A DNA stretch of 64,000 nt from Arthrobacter sp. ok362 (GTDB lineage Bacteria; Actinomycetota; Actinomycetes; Actinomycetales; Micrococcaceae), in NCBI RefSeq assembly GCF_900102785.1, contig NZ_FNGC01000006.1, positions 124,001 through 188,000 on the forward strand. Direction: 5' to 3'. The translations under genes were made by a program, and so were the position numbers. Each line of letters starts with the position of its first letter. The first letter of the stretch is position 1. Below, one piece after another: positions 27,237 to 36,260 of this stretch. The notes beneath the pieces were generated by a model. It did no database searches. It was not told where the DNA came from and saw nothing but the letters and a program-made list of their open reading frames with translations.

Positions 27237-28517
27237 ATGGCTCGGATTGGCGAGAGCACCGATCTGCTGAAGTGTTCTTTCTGCGGAAAGAGCCAGAAGC
27301 AGGTTCGCAAGCTCATTGCCGGGCCCGGCGTCTACATCTGCGACGAGTGCATTGAACTCTGCAACGAGATCATCGAAGAGGAACTCGCGGAAGTAGCTGA
27401 CCTGGGCAGTTTCGAGCTGCCCAAGCCCCGCGAAATCTTTGATTTCCTGCAGGAGTATGTGATTGGCCAGGAACCGGCCAAGCGCTCGCTCGCCGTTGCG
27501 GTGTACAACCACTACAAGCGGATCCAGGCCGGTCATGCGCCGAAGAGCGGCAACCTCGCCGACGGCGTGCACCACGACGACGTCGAGATCGCCAAGTCCA
27601 ACATCCTGCTGATCGGCCCCACCGGTTGCGGCAAGACCTATCTGGCCCAAACCCTGGCCCGCCGCCTCAACGTCCCGTTCGCCGTCGCCGACGCTACGGC
27701 CCTGACGGAGGCCGGCTACGTCGGGGAGGACGTTGAGAACATCCTTCTCAAGCTCATCCAGGCCGCCGACTATGACGTCAAGAAGGCCGAGCAGGGCATC
27801 ATCTACATCGATGAGATCGACAAGATCTCACGCAAGAGCGAGAATCCGTCCATCACCCGGGATGTCTCCGGCGAGGGCGTGCAGCAGGCGCTCCTGAAAA
27901 TCCTCGAGGGCACTGTGGCCTCGGTCCCGCCGCAGGGCGGACGCAAACACCCGCACCAGGAATTCATCCAGATCGACACCACCAACGTGCTGTTCATCGT
28001 GGCCGGCGCTTTCGCGGGGCTCGAGGACATCATCGGTTCGCGTTCCGGACGCAAGGGCATTGGCTTCGGCGCCCCACTCAACGAGGTCAAGAACACCACG
28101 GACTCCTACGGCGAGGTCATGCCGGAAGACCTCCTCAAGTTCGGCCTGATCCCGGAATTCATCGGCCGGCTGCCCGTCATCACGACCGTCTCGAACCTGG
28201 ACCGCGCCGCGCTCATCCAGATCCTGTCGACGCCGAAGAATGCCCTCGTCAAGCAGTACCAGAAGATGTTCCAGCTCGACGGCGTCGAGCTCATTTTCGA
28301 GGACGAGGCACTCAACACCATTGCCGACCAGGCGCTGGAGCGCGGCACCGGCGCCCGAGGGCTCCGCGCCATCATGGAGGAAGTCCTGCTCCCGGTCATG
28401 TTCGACCTCCCCAGCCGCGACGACGTCGCGAGCGTCGTGATCACGGAAGAGGTCGTGACCAAGAAGGCAGCGCCCACGATGATCGCCCACGACGTCAAGC
28501 GCCGCAAGTCCGCCTGA
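27237..28517 (+). CDS. clpX: ATP-dependent Clp protease ATP-binding subunit ClpX
   Basis: The AAA+ unfoldase that feeds substrates into ClpP1P2, 426 residues. The N-terminal zinc-binding domain has four cysteines: Cys13 and Cys16 (CSFC), Cys35 and Cys38 (CDEC). Walker A is GPTGCGKT (127-134), Walker B is IIYIDEID (about 188), and the pore loop GYVGEDVEN follows. The IGF-type loop that docks on ClpP is seen as GIGFGAP. Sensor 2 is in [14 protein letters not shown]. An AAAGGGG site precedes the ATG. It probably has its own promoter in the 27157-27236 gap. Confidence 0.97.
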   Translation: MARIGESTDLLKCSFCGKSQKQVRKLIAGPGVYICDECIELCNEIIEEELAEVADLGSFELPKPREIFDFLQEYVIGQEPAKRSLAVAVYNHYKRIQAGHAPKSGNLADGVHHDDVEIAKSNILLIGPTGCGKTYLAQTLARRLNVPFAVADATALTEAGYVGEDVENILLKLIQAADYDVKKAEQGIIYIDEIDKISRKSENPSITRDVSGEGVQQALLKILEGTVASVPPQGGRKHPHQEFIQIDTTNVLFIVAGAFAGLEDIIGSRSGRKGIGFGAPLNEVKNTTDSYGEVMPEDLLKFGLIPEFIGRLPVITTVSNLDRAALIQILSTPKNALVKQYQKMFQLDGVELIFEDEALNTIADQALERGTGARGLRAIMEEVLLPVMFDLPSRDDVASVVITEEVVTKKAAPTMIAHDVKRRKSA

Positions 28518-28625
28518 TCGCCCTGCCTCATCCGGAACAAGCTCACTCGGAATAAATCAGCCGTACAGGTCGCTGTGGCTTTAAACGCGCCTGTATTTTG
28601 TGTACCGCAGCATGTGATGGACCGC

Positions 28626-28659
28626 AGCGCCGGAAATACCGTAGCGCCGGAAATACCGC
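28626..28659. repeat. Two tandem 17-bp repeats
   Basis: AGCGCCGGAAATACCGT at 28626-28642 is followed directly by a copy differing only at the last base (28643-28659). It lies in the leader of the DsbA-family gene, between clpX and its start. Confidence 0.85.
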
Positions 28660-28716
28660 AACGCTGGACCTGCGTCAGCGCGCTGTCCTAAGCAGACTTC
28701 CCTAAGGAGAACACCT

Positions 28717-29334
28717 GTGCCTGAAACCATGACCAACAAAGCCGACTTCTGGTTCGACCCGATGTGCCCCTTCGCCTGGGTCACCTCCCGCTGGATCGGC
28801 GAAGTGGAAGAAGTCCGCGACATCAAGACCGAGTGGCATGTGATGAGCCTGGCCGTGCTCAATGAGGGCCGCGAAGAACTGCCCGAGCAGTACCGGGAGT
28901 TCATGAAGAAGGCGTGGGCTCCTGTCCGCGTCATCACTGCCGCCGCTGAACAGCACGGTGCGCAGTACATCAAGCCGCTCTACGACTCCATGGGCACCAA
29001 GATCCACAACGAAGGCAACAAGGATATCGACGAGGTCATCGCCAAGTCGCTGGCCGAGGCGGGACTGCCGGCCGAGCTCGCGGCCGCCGGCCAGAGCGAC
29101 GAATTCGATGCGCAGCTGCGCACCAGCCACGAGGCAGGCATCTCCCTGGTCGGCCAGGACGTGGGCACACCCGTCGTCGCCTTCAACGGCACGGCCTTCT
29201 TCGGCCCGGTCCTGACCCGCATCCCGCGCGGCGAGGAAGCCGGACAGATCTGGGACGCCACGGTGACCCTGGCATCCTTCCCGTACTTCTTCGAAATCAA
29301 GCGCAGCCGGACTGAAAGCCCGGTCTTCAACTAG
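28717..29334 (+). CDS. Rv2466c-like DsbA family protein, monothiol
   Basis: A 205-residue thioredoxin-fold protein of the DsbA group that resembles the mycothiol-dependent reductase Rv2466c throughout (ADFWFDPMCPFAWVTSRWI, HVMSLAVLNEGREELPEQYRE, VGTPVVAFNGTAFFGPVLTRIPRGEEAG). The cis-Pro loop is GTPVVAF. The active site is Cys-Pro-Phe-Ala: the resolving cysteine of the usual CPWC is replaced and this is the only cysteine in the protein, so it can only work by a monothiol mechanism, probably with mycothiol. AAGGAGA supports GTG 28717 over ATG 28729. Confidence 0.9.
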   Translation: MPETMTNKADFWFDPMCPFAWVTSRWIGEVEEVRDIKTEWHVMSLAVLNEGREELPEQYREFMKKAWAPVRVITAAAEQHGAQYIKPLYDSMGTKIHNEGNKDIDEVIAKSLAEAGLPAELAAAGQSDEFDAQLRTSHEAGISLVGQDVGTPVVAFNGTAFFGPVLTRIPRGEEAGQIWDATVTLASFPYFFEIKRSRTESPVFN

Positions 29335-29372
29335 GCCCGGAGACACCACGCCGCGCACCCTGCCCGGCCTGC

Positions 29373-29420
29373 CAAGAGCCCCCGTAGAACTACTCCGATG
29401 TAGTTCGACCGGGGCTCTTG
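29373..29420 (+). terminator. Terminator after the DsbA-family gene
   Basis: CAAGAGCCCC pairs with GGGGCTCTTG, with an inner GAACTAC/GTAGTTC pair, about 40 bases after the stop. A long, near-perfect stem. The T tract is weak. Confidence 0.8.
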
Positions 29421-29688
29421 TGCATGCCCATCCGGGGGACAACAATGGAACTTACCCACTTCGAAAGAAGAGGGACGCAGGAACCAAAGATTCAGTGACA
29501 CTCATCCGACGCAGCCTTCGGCAAAGTCAGATGATGGCTACCAGTGACGAGGTAGGAAGACCTGAAAGTCTAAGGATCCCGCCAGATTGTCTAAGACGTC
29601 ACGTGACAATCGAAAAGTCGAAGCCCCACCAACGGCTAAACGCTGATGGGGCTTCCCCTTTGCCCAAAAACTCGTCAGAGTGTGCCCC
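29421..29688 (+). ncRNA. Possible structured leader or small RNA before GH15 gene
   Basis: This 268-base gap holds no credible gene and is less GC-rich than its surroundings. Several local pairings are visible: TCATC/GATGA around the CAGCCTTCGGC segment, GATTGTC (29585-29591) with GACAATC (29605-29611), and then a terminator-like hairpin at 29620. No known riboswitch core (TPP, cobalamin, SAM, ydaO, glycine) was recognised. It may be a leader controlling the glucosidase gene or an independent small RNA. The claim rests on pairing and on the hairpin only. Confidence 0.3.
29620..29659 (+). terminator. Terminator-like hairpin just before the GH15 gene
   Basis: GAAGCCCCACCA pairs with TGATGGGGCTTC (two imperfect positions) around ACGGCTAAACGC, followed by CCCTTT. 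It lies about 30 bases before the GH15 start, too close to belong to the previous gene, which already has its own terminator at 29373. This suggests attenuation or the end of a small RNA. Confidence 0.6.
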
Positions 29689-31563
29689 ATGAGTGGTGTT
29701 CAGCGCAGTGTGCAGACGAGTGTCCAGGGCAGTGAACCCATCGCGGAGTACGCCCTCTTGTCCGACTGCTGCTCCGGTGCGCTGGTCAGTGCCGCCGGCT
29801 CCGTGGACTGGCTCTGCTTCCCCCGCTTCGACAGCCCCTCGGTGTTCGGACGGATCCTCGGCCCGGAGGCGGGATTCTGGTCGATCCGGCCCGCCGGCGC
29901 CCACTCCTCGACCCGGCGCTACCTCGGACCAACGTTGGTCCTGGAAACCACCCACACCACCGCCGGGGGGTCCGTGACCGTCACGGATGCCCTCGCCCTA
30001 GGGGAGGGCCACCGCGGCCACGAGCTCGGTGCGGACTCCCCGGGCACCCTCCTGCGCCAGGTGTCCTGCACGCAGGGCACCGTCGACGTCGATATTGTCC
30101 TCAGCGCCCGACCCGACTACGGCCTCGCCACGCCCCGTGTCAGCGTCGCCGACGGCGGCATGCTGGTTCGCGCCGGAGATGTGGTCCTGTCGTTCTCGAC
30201 GCCGGCAGCGTTCCAGCTCAGCTCCGACACCGCACACGCACGCCTCACCCTCCGCGCCGGCGACATCGCAGGCTTTGCCCTCGACTTCAGCTCCGGAGAC
30301 GCCGGCGGGAGCGGCGCCCCGGTGTTCTGGAGCCAGGCTGAGATTGGACGCAGGCTCGAGGACACCGTGCAGGGCTGGACCAGCTGGTCCGCGATGCACC
30401 AGAACTACCGCGGCCCGTGGCAGGAGCTCGTCGCAGGCAGCGGTAGGATTCTGCAGGCGCTGACCTACTACCCGAGCGGCGCCATTGTGGCCGCCCCGAC
30501 CACGTCGCTGCCGGAGGTGGCCGGCGGCACACGCAACTGGGACTACCGCTACAGCTGGATCCGGGACGCCAGCATGACCCTGCAGGCGCTCTGGGTGGCG
30601 GCCTGCCCGGACGAGGCCGGAAAGTTCTTCCAGTTCCTGGCCACCGCGGCCGCCTCCCAGCTGGCCGCCGGCGAGGAACTGCAGATCATGTTCGGCATCG
30701 GCGGGGAGCGGGAACTCCCCGAACGCGAACTCGGCCACCTGCCGGGCTGGAGCGCCAGTTCCCCGGTCCGGGTGGGCAACGGCGCCTGGAACCAGCGCCA
30801 GCTCGACGTCTACGGCGAGCTTCTCGACGCCGCCGCGACCTTGCCGGAATATCTCGCGGAGCTGGCACCGGAGACACGGAGGTTCCTGGCCGACGCCGCG
30901 GACACGGCCGCCGCGCGCTGGCGGTCCGCCGATCACGGCATCTGGGAAGTCCGCGGGGAGCCGCGCCACTACGTGCACTCCAAGTTGATGTGCTGGGTCG
31001 CCGTGGATCGCGCCATTTCGCTCGCCGGAATCCTGCAGTCAACCGAAAAGATTCCGCGCTGGACCCAGGCGCGGGACGCGATTGCGGCCTCCATCCGCAC
31101 CGAGGGATGGAGCGGGGCGGCGAACGCCTACACCCAGGCGTACGGCTCCGAGGACCTCGATGCTTCGGCCCTGATGCTGGCCATCGTGGGATTCCTGCCG
31201 GCGGACGATCCGGGCATGATCGCCACGATTGAGGCGATCGAGGAGCGGCTCACGGACCCTCGCGGGCTCGTGTATCGCTACCTGGCCGACGACGGCATGG
31301 CGGGGGAGGAGGGTACGTTCCTGCTGTGCACCTTCTGGCTGGCGCACGCCCTTGCCCTGGCCGGACGCACCCAACAGGCCCGTGCCGTCTTCGAACGGGC
31401 CGCCGCGTTCGCCACGGACCTTGGCCTGATGGCCGAAGAGGTCGCCCCGGACAGCGGTGAACTCCTGGGCAACTTCCCGCAGGCGTTCAGCCACATCGGC
31501 CTCGTCAACGCGGCCTGGGCGATCAGCCAAGCGGAACGGCAAAGCCGGGAGTTCGGCGTATAG
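29689..31563 (+). CDS. Glycoside hydrolase family 15 protein
   Basis: A GH15 glucosidase or trehalase-like enzyme of 624 residues. The N-terminal super-sandwich domain begins PIAEYALLSDCCSGALVSAAGSVDWLCFPRFDSPSVFGRIL. The (alpha/alpha)6 barrel contains RNWDYRYSWIRDAS (about residues 282-295) and the C-terminal catalytic region GLMAEEVAPDSGELLGNFPQAFSHIGLVNA. It has no signal peptide, so it is cytoplasmic. In actinobacteria such proteins act as trehalases or alpha-1,4-glucosidases, and the substrate cannot be told here. No strong ribosome binding site precedes ATG 29689, and the upstream hairpin may matter for expression. Confidence 0.9.
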   Translation: MSGVQRSVQTSVQGSEPIAEYALLSDCCSGALVSAAGSVDWLCFPRFDSPSVFGRILGPEAGFWSIRPAGAHSSTRRYLGPTLVLETTHTTAGGSVTVTDALALGEGHRGHELGADSPGTLLRQVSCTQGTVDVDIVLSARPDYGLATPRVSVADGGMLVRAGDVVLSFSTPAAFQLSSDTAHARLTLRAGDIAGFALDFSSGDAGGSGAPVFWSQAEIGRRLEDTVQGWTSWSAMHQNYRGPWQELVAGSGRILQALTYYPSGAIVAAPTTSLPEVAGGTRNWDYRYSWIRDASMTLQALWVAACPDEAGKFFQFLATAAASQLAAGEELQIMFGIGGERELPERELGHLPGWSASSPVRVGNGAWNQRQLDVYGELLDAAATLPEYLAELAPETRRFLADAADTAAARWRSADHGIWEVRGEPRHYVHSKLMCWVAVDRAISLAGILQSTEKIPRWTQARDAIAASIRTEGWSGAANAYTQAYGSEDLDASALMLAIVGFLPADDPGMIATIEAIEERLTDPRGLVYRYLADDGMAGEEGTFLLCTFWLAHALALAGRTQQARAVFERAAAFATDLGLMAEEVAPDSGELLGNFPQAFSHIGLVNAAWAISQAERQSREFGV

Positions 31564-31738
31564 CAGTTGAGGCCGACCCGCGGACCGGGACCGAAGGAAC
31601 AAGCCCTGTGGCAACGGTGTTGGGCGGTTTCTCACAAACGTCGCAACGGGCTCGATTTGAAGGTATCAGTATCCCTGTTTGGTAGGACTGTTAGTCGAGA
31701 ATGGAGGTTTAATCGCAGCTTGGAATGGCGCGGTGTGG

Positions 31739-32680
31739 TCAGCTTTGGACGCGCTGCCGGTACTGCCGGGGTGTTTCGCCGGCGTCGTTGAGGAAGTGCC
31801 GGTTGAAGTTGGACAGGTTCGAGAAGCCCACTTCATAGCAAATGTCGGAGATCGCTGTGTCGCTGTGCTCCAGCAGGCGCCGCGCATGGGCGAGCCGAAG
31901 TTTGCGGACCAGGTCACTGAAGTTCTGGCCGGTGGCGCGCTTGAAGTATTTCGAAAACGTCGGCTCCGACATTCCCACCAGCGCTGCAGCCTCGGACATC
32001 TTGACGCTGCCGGCGTGATTGGTGAAGACGTACTCCAAGACGAGGTCCACCACGGCCGCGGCCTGGCCGTCCAGCTGGGGCCGGAACCATTCGTCGGCCA
32101 GGTAGCGCCGTTCCTCTTGGGGCGCCCGCGCCAGAATTGTAAATAGCTCCAGGAGGTGGTGGAGCCGCTCCAAGCCCGTGGAGGTGCCCATCGCCTCGAT
32201 GGACGTTGCGGCCGACGCGGCTGAACGGCCCAGGAACTCGACGCCCCGTGCGGACTGTTCGAGCAGGGGTTTGAGCTCGGCCATTTCAGGGACGAGGGAA
32301 GCGGTCTGCTCGACCCATTTTCCGTCAAACTGAATGATGGCGTCCCGGTTCTCCAATACTTCGCCGGGCTCAAGGTCGCTGACCCAGTCATGCGGCAGCC
32401 CCGACCCCACCAGCGCCACATGTCCGGCCTCGAACGTGCCGATATGGTCTCCCACGATGAACTTTCCGCTGCCCTTCCGGATCAGGTGGATCTCGTACTC
32501 AGGGTGATAGTTCCAGCGCGCCACCGGACTGGGATAGTCGTGCTCATGCCACCGGACCGAATGGTTCGGGTCCTCCGGAATGACCTCCCGGTTCGCACGC
32601 ATGCCCAGCAGCCTTTCTGCAAGCCGGGCCGAAGCGCCGTCAATGGGGTCTGCACCGTCGCTGGGCTCGGCCGCGCTCAT
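31739..32680 (-). CDS. AraC family regulator, likely of the polyol operon
   Basis: A 313-residue regulator. An N-terminal cupin sensor (YHPEYEIHLIRKGSGKFIVGDHIGTFEAGHVALVGSGLPHDW, about residues 58-100) is followed by a C-terminal AraC DNA-binding domain with two HTH units (MSEAAALVGMSEPTFSKYFKRATG and ISDICYEVGFSNLSNFNRHF), ending GETPRQYRQ. AAGGAGG precedes the ATG. It is divergent from the polyol transport operon across 270 bases, the usual arrangement for a local activator that senses the sugar or its phosphate. Confidence 0.92.
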   Translation of the reverse strand: MSAAEPSDGADPIDGASARLAERLLGMRANREVIPEDPNHSVRWHEHDYPSPVARWNYHPEYEIHLIRKGSGKFIVGDHIGTFEAGHVALVGSGLPHDWVSDLEPGEVLENRDAIIQFDGKWVEQTASLVPEMAELKPLLEQSARGVEFLGRSAASAATSIEAMGTSTGLERLHHLLELFTILARAPQEERRYLADEWFRPQLDGQAAAVVDLVLEYVFTNHAGSVKMSEAAALVGMSEPTFSKYFKRATGQNFSDLVRKLRLAHARRLLEHSDTAISDICYEVGFSNLSNFNRHFLNDAGETPRQYRQRVQS

Positions 32681-32950
32681 CCTGTTCCTCCTTGGGTTTA
32701 TGAAAAATGGACAGCGTCTTTGGTCGTCTTCTACCTAGGGTAGCGCCTGGCTTCGGGCCAGTCAGGAAAATAAGTATCAGAAAATGGCAACGACGGCGCT
32801 AGTTGTGTGCTACCCCACAGGCCTAAAGTTGAGGAAACATCAGCGAGGTACCCGGGCTTCCAGGCCAGGTCCCGCTTTCGGCGCCGCACCCCGACACAGC
32901 AGTCGGAGCGCAGGTCGCACTGCACCCCCTGAAGAACAAAGGAGTCCTTA
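32681..32950. promoter_or_regulatory. Divergent control region of araC-like gene and polyol operon
   Basis: The 270-base gap must carry both promoters and the regulator's sites. An AT-rich patch (AGGAAAATAAGTATCAGAAAATGG) lies near 32764-32787. GGTAGC near 32739 and GCTACC near 32817 form an inverted pair about 80 bases apart and could be half-sites. AAAGGAG at 32939-32945 is the ribosome binding site of the binding-protein gene. No -10/-35 pair was clear enough to mark. Confidence 0.45.
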
Positions 32951-34291
32951 ATGCGCGCAAAAATACGCGTCGCCCTGGCGGCAGGCGCCCTGTGCGTGGC
33001 GCTCAGCGCCTCGGCCTGTGCGGGTGCCGGCGGCGGCAATTCCGCTGACCCGAACAGTATCAATGTCCTGATGGTGAACAACCCCCAGATGGAGGACTTG
33101 CAGCGGCTCACCGCTGATAACTTCACCAAGGAAACCGGAATCAGGGTCAACTTCACCGTCCTGCCGGAAAACGACGTCCGCGCCAAGATCAGCCAGGAGT
33201 TCTCGAGCCAGGCCGGCCTGTACGACGTTGCCTCGCTGTCGAACTACGAGATCCCGTTCTATTCCGCCAACGGCTGGCTGGCACCCCTGGATGCCCTGGC
33301 CAAGGACCCCGAGTTCAACCAGGCGGACATCCTGCCGGCCTACACGGCGTCGCTGACCGGCAAGGACGGCAAACTCTACGGCGAACCGTTCTACGGAGAA
33401 TCGTCCTTCCTGATGTACCGGAAGGACATTTTCGCGGCCAAGGGCTTGACCATGCCGGAGAAGCCCACCTGGGACCAGGTCGCCGATCTTGCTGCCAAGG
33501 TTGACGGCGCGGTTCCCGGGATGAAGAGCATCTGCCTGCGCGGCGAGCCCGGCTGGGGCCAGGTCTTCGCACCCCTGACGACCGTGGTGAACACTTTTGG
33601 CGGGACCTGGTTCGACAAGGACTGGAACGCGAAAGTCAACGCTCCGGAATTCACCGCGGCAGTTGATTTCTACACCAAACTGGTGCGCGACCACGGTGAA
33701 GCGGGAGCGGCCCAGGCCGGGTTCACCGAGTGCCTGACCAACATGAGCCAGAGCAAAACCGCGATGTGGTACGACGCCACCTCCGCCGCCGGATCCCTGG
33801 AAGCCGAAGACTCACCGGTGAAAGGAAAGATCGGTTACGCCCAGGCCCCGGTAAAGGAGACCAAGTCCTCGGGCTGGCTGTGGACCTGGTCCTGGGCCAT
33901 GCAGGCGGCCTCCAAGAAACAGGACGCCGCCGCTAAGTTCATCGCCTGGGCCAGTTCGAAGAAGTATGAGGAACTGGTCGCAGCCAAGCTCGGCTGGTCC
34001 AAGGTCCCGTCCGGCAAGCGCATCTCCACCTACGAGAACGCCGACTTCCAGAAGGCCGCACCGTTCTTCAAGGCCGAACGCTTTGCCATTGAAAACGCCG
34101 ACCCGAAGAACCCCGGCGTGCAGCCGCGTCCGGCTTCCGGCATCCAGTTTGTCGGCATTCCCGAGTTCGCCGCCCTGGGCACCAGGGTGTCCCAGGGGGT
34201 GAGCTCCGCCATTGCCGGCCAGGGCACGGTCGCCGACGCGGTAGCCAAGGGGCAGGAAGCCGCACAAAAAGTCGGCGACAAGTACAAGTAA
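32951..34291 (+). CDS. Polyol (sorbitol/mannitol-type) ABC transporter binding lipoprotein
   Basis: A 446-residue extracellular solute-binding protein of family 1. A short basic N-terminus, hydrophobic core and lipobox LSASAC (Cys near 23) mark it as a lipoprotein. The mature part has NNPQMEDLQRLTADNFTKETGI, then GKDGKLYGEPFYGESSFLMYRKDIF and MSQSKTAMWYDATSAAGSLE, as in sorbitol/mannitol-type (SmoE-like) binding proteins. A strong AAAGGAG site precedes the ATG. It is the first gene of a five-gene unit with two permeases, a polyol dehydrogenase and a sugar kinase, which supports a hexitol or pentitol ligand. Confidence 0.93.
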   Translation: MRAKIRVALAAGALCVALSASACAGAGGGNSADPNSINVLMVNNPQMEDLQRLTADNFTKETGIRVNFTVLPENDVRAKISQEFSSQAGLYDVASLSNYEIPFYSANGWLAPLDALAKDPEFNQADILPAYTASLTGKDGKLYGEPFYGESSFLMYRKDIFAAKGLTMPEKPTWDQVADLAAKVDGAVPGMKSICLRGEPGWGQVFAPLTTVVNTFGGTWFDKDWNAKVNAPEFTAAVDFYTKLVRDHGEAGAAQAGFTECLTNMSQSKTAMWYDATSAAGSLEAEDSPVKGKIGYAQAPVKETKSSGWLWTWSWAMQAASKKQDAAAKFIAWASSKKYEELVAAKLGWSKVPSGKRISTYENADFQKAAPFFKAERFAIENADPKNPGVQPRPASGIQFVGIPEFAALGTRVSQGVSSAIAGQGTVADAVAKGQEAAQKVGDKYK

Positions 34292-34331
34292 TCACCTCCG
34301 AATAATCACCACCGAACCGCAGGAGAACATC

Positions 34332-35300
34332 ATGACTACCGCAACGGCGCGCGTCTCCCGGCACGGGAGCAGCACAGCCAAACCTTCCAAGAACGCCAGA
34401 GCGCGGGAACGCGCCGTGGCCTGGGCACGGCGCGGACCGCTGCTGCCGGCCCTGATTTTCCTCATCATCGTCACCCAGCTCCCGTTCGTGGTGACCCTGA
34501 TCATTTCGTTCCTGAACTGGAACAGCCTGAGCCCGGCCAAGACCGGATTCGCCGGGTTCGAGAACTACGTCCAGGTCCTCACCGACCCCTACTTTCTGCA
34601 GGCCATTGTCACCACCATCATCGAGACCGTCTCGGTGGTCCTGGCCAGCCTGCTCCTCGGCCTCGGCCTGGCCCTGCTCCTGGACAAGAAGTTCATGGGC
34701 CGCGGGCTGGCCCGGACCCTGCTGATCGCACCCTTCCTCATCGTTCCGGTGGCCGCGGCGCTGATCTGGAAGCACGCCATCCTCAACCCCGTCTACGGCC
34801 TGATCAACGGCACCCTCACCTGGGTCTGGTCGCTCTTCGGCTCCGACACCCCGCCCCAGCCGGACCTGCTGTCCTCGGCGCCGCTGATGGCCATCATTCT
34901 GTCGCTGGTCTGGCAGTGGACCCCGTTCATGATGCTCATCCTGCTGGCCGGTCTGCAGTCCCGCCCGATGGACACCGTGGAAGCGGCCCAAATGGACGGT
35001 GCCACCCCCTGGGCAATTTTCCGCCACCTCACCCTGCCGCACCTGCGCCAATACCTGGAGCTCGCCGGATTGCTCGGCGCCATCTACATCGTGCAGAACT
35101 TCGACGCTACCTTCGTCATCACGTCCGGCGGCCTGGGCACGGCCAACCTGCCCTACGCCATCTATGAGACGTTCTACTACGCCAACGAATACGGCCTGGC
35201 CTCCGCCGCCGGCGTCGTGGTGGTCATCGGCACCATCATCGTGGCGACCTTCGCACTCCGCACCGTATTCTCGCTCTTCAAGAAGGAGGCAGCACGATGA
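34332..35300 (+). CDS. Sugar ABC transporter permease (MalF type)
   Basis: The 322-residue first permease of the polyol importer. A basic, Ser/Ala-rich N-terminus of about 35 residues precedes six hydrophobic segments (starting LLPALIFLIIVTQLPFVVTLIISFL). The EAA loop that contacts the ATPase is VEAAQMDGATPWAIFRHLTLPHL, near residues 217-239. GGAGA lies before the ATG. Its stop overlaps the next permease start by four bases (ATGA), indicating translational coupling. Confidence 0.94.
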   Translation: MTTATARVSRHGSSTAKPSKNARARERAVAWARRGPLLPALIFLIIVTQLPFVVTLIISFLNWNSLSPAKTGFAGFENYVQVLTDPYFLQAIVTTIIETVSVVLASLLLGLGLALLLDKKFMGRGLARTLLIAPFLIVPVAAALIWKHAILNPVYGLINGTLTWVWSLFGSDTPPQPDLLSSAPLMAIILSLVWQWTPFMMLILLAGLQSRPMDTVEAAQMDGATPWAIFRHLTLPHLRQYLELAGLLGAIYIVQNFDATFVITSGGLGTANLPYAIYETFYYANEYGLASAAGVVVVIGTIIVATFALRTVFSLFKKEAAR

Positions 35301-36214
35301 GCACACTCACCCCGGCCGAGCCCAGGTCATCAGTCCCCGTCCCGCCCGTTCCGAATACGGGTTCCCGGCGCCGGGGCAAGTCACGTATGGACCCCACGCG
35401 CAACAACACAGCCGCCGGCATCGCGGCCTGGCTGCTGGCCCTGCTGTTCGCCGTGCCGGTCCTGTGGATGTTCCTGACCTCGTTCCACTCCGAAGTTGAC
35501 GCCGCGACGAACCCGCCCTCCATCACTGCCGGCCTTAACCTGGACGCCTACAAGGAGTTCTTCGGAGCAACTTCCGGCGTCAGCCCCTGGCCGTCGCTGA
35601 TCAACTCCGCCACCGCTTCGATCTTCTCCACCCTCCTGGTCCTGCTGCTGGCCATCCCGGCCGCCTACGCCCTGTCGATTAGGCCGGTGAAGAAGTGGAC
35701 TGACGTTCTGTTCTTCTTCCTCTCCACCAAGATGATGCCCGTGGTCGCCGCCGTCCTGCCGCTCTACCTCTTCGCCAAAAATGTCGGCGCGCTGGACAAC
35801 ATCTGGTTCCTGGCCCTGATGTACACGTCGATGAACCTGCCCATCGCCGTGTGGATGATGCGCTCCTTCCTCGCCGAAGTGCCGGTCGAAATGCTCGAAG
35901 CCGCCCAGATCGACGGGGCCGGCCTGCTGCTGACGCTCCGGAAGGTCATCGCCCCTGTGGCGATGCCCGGCATCGCCGCCACCGCCCTGATCTGCTTCAT
36001 CTTCAGCTGGAACGAACTCCTCCTCGCCCGGGTCCTCACCGGCGTCGTGGCCGGCACCGCCCCGGTCTTCCTCACCGGCTTCGTCTCCGGCCAGGGCCTC
36101 TTCCTCGCGAAGGTCTGCGCCGCCGCCGTCGTGATCTCCCTGCCCGTTCTCTTCGCCGGCTTCGCCGCCCAGGACAAACTCGTCCAGGGACTGTCCCTCG
36201 GCGCAGTCAAGTAA
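35297..36214 (+). CDS. Carbohydrate ABC transporter permease (MalG type)
   Basis: The 305-residue second permease. A Pro/Arg-rich N-terminus is followed by six membrane segments. The EAA loop reads LEAAQIDGAGLLLTLRKVIAPVAMPG (about residues 200-225). It heterodimerises with the upstream permease. The unit encodes no ATP-binding protein, so the importer probably uses a shared ATPase of the MsiK type encoded elsewhere. A 46-base gap separates it from the dehydrogenase. Confidence 0.94.
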   Translation: MSTLTPAEPRSSVPVPPVPNTGSRRRGKSRMDPTRNNTAAGIAAWLLALLFAVPVLWMFLTSFHSEVDAATNPPSITAGLNLDAYKEFFGATSGVSPWPSLINSATASIFSTLLVLLLAIPAAYALSIRPVKKWTDVLFFFLSTKMMPVVAAVLPLYLFAKNVGALDNIWFLALMYTSMNLPIAVWMMRSFLAEVPVEMLEAAQIDGAGLLLTLRKVIAPVAMPGIAATALICFIFSWNELLLARVLTGVVAGTAPVFLTGFVSGQGLFLAKVCAAAVVISLPVLFAGFAAQDKLVQGLSLGAVK

Positions 36215-36260
36215 CCGACCATCTCCCCTTCGATCTGCACAGGAAAAAAGGAATACTTCG

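Noticed and set aside
29421..29688. Known riboswitch, tmRNA, SRP RNA, RNase P RNA or 6C RNA before the GH15 gene
   Set aside because: None of the conserved cores of these RNAs could be found by eye. It is kept only as a candidate unknown RNA.
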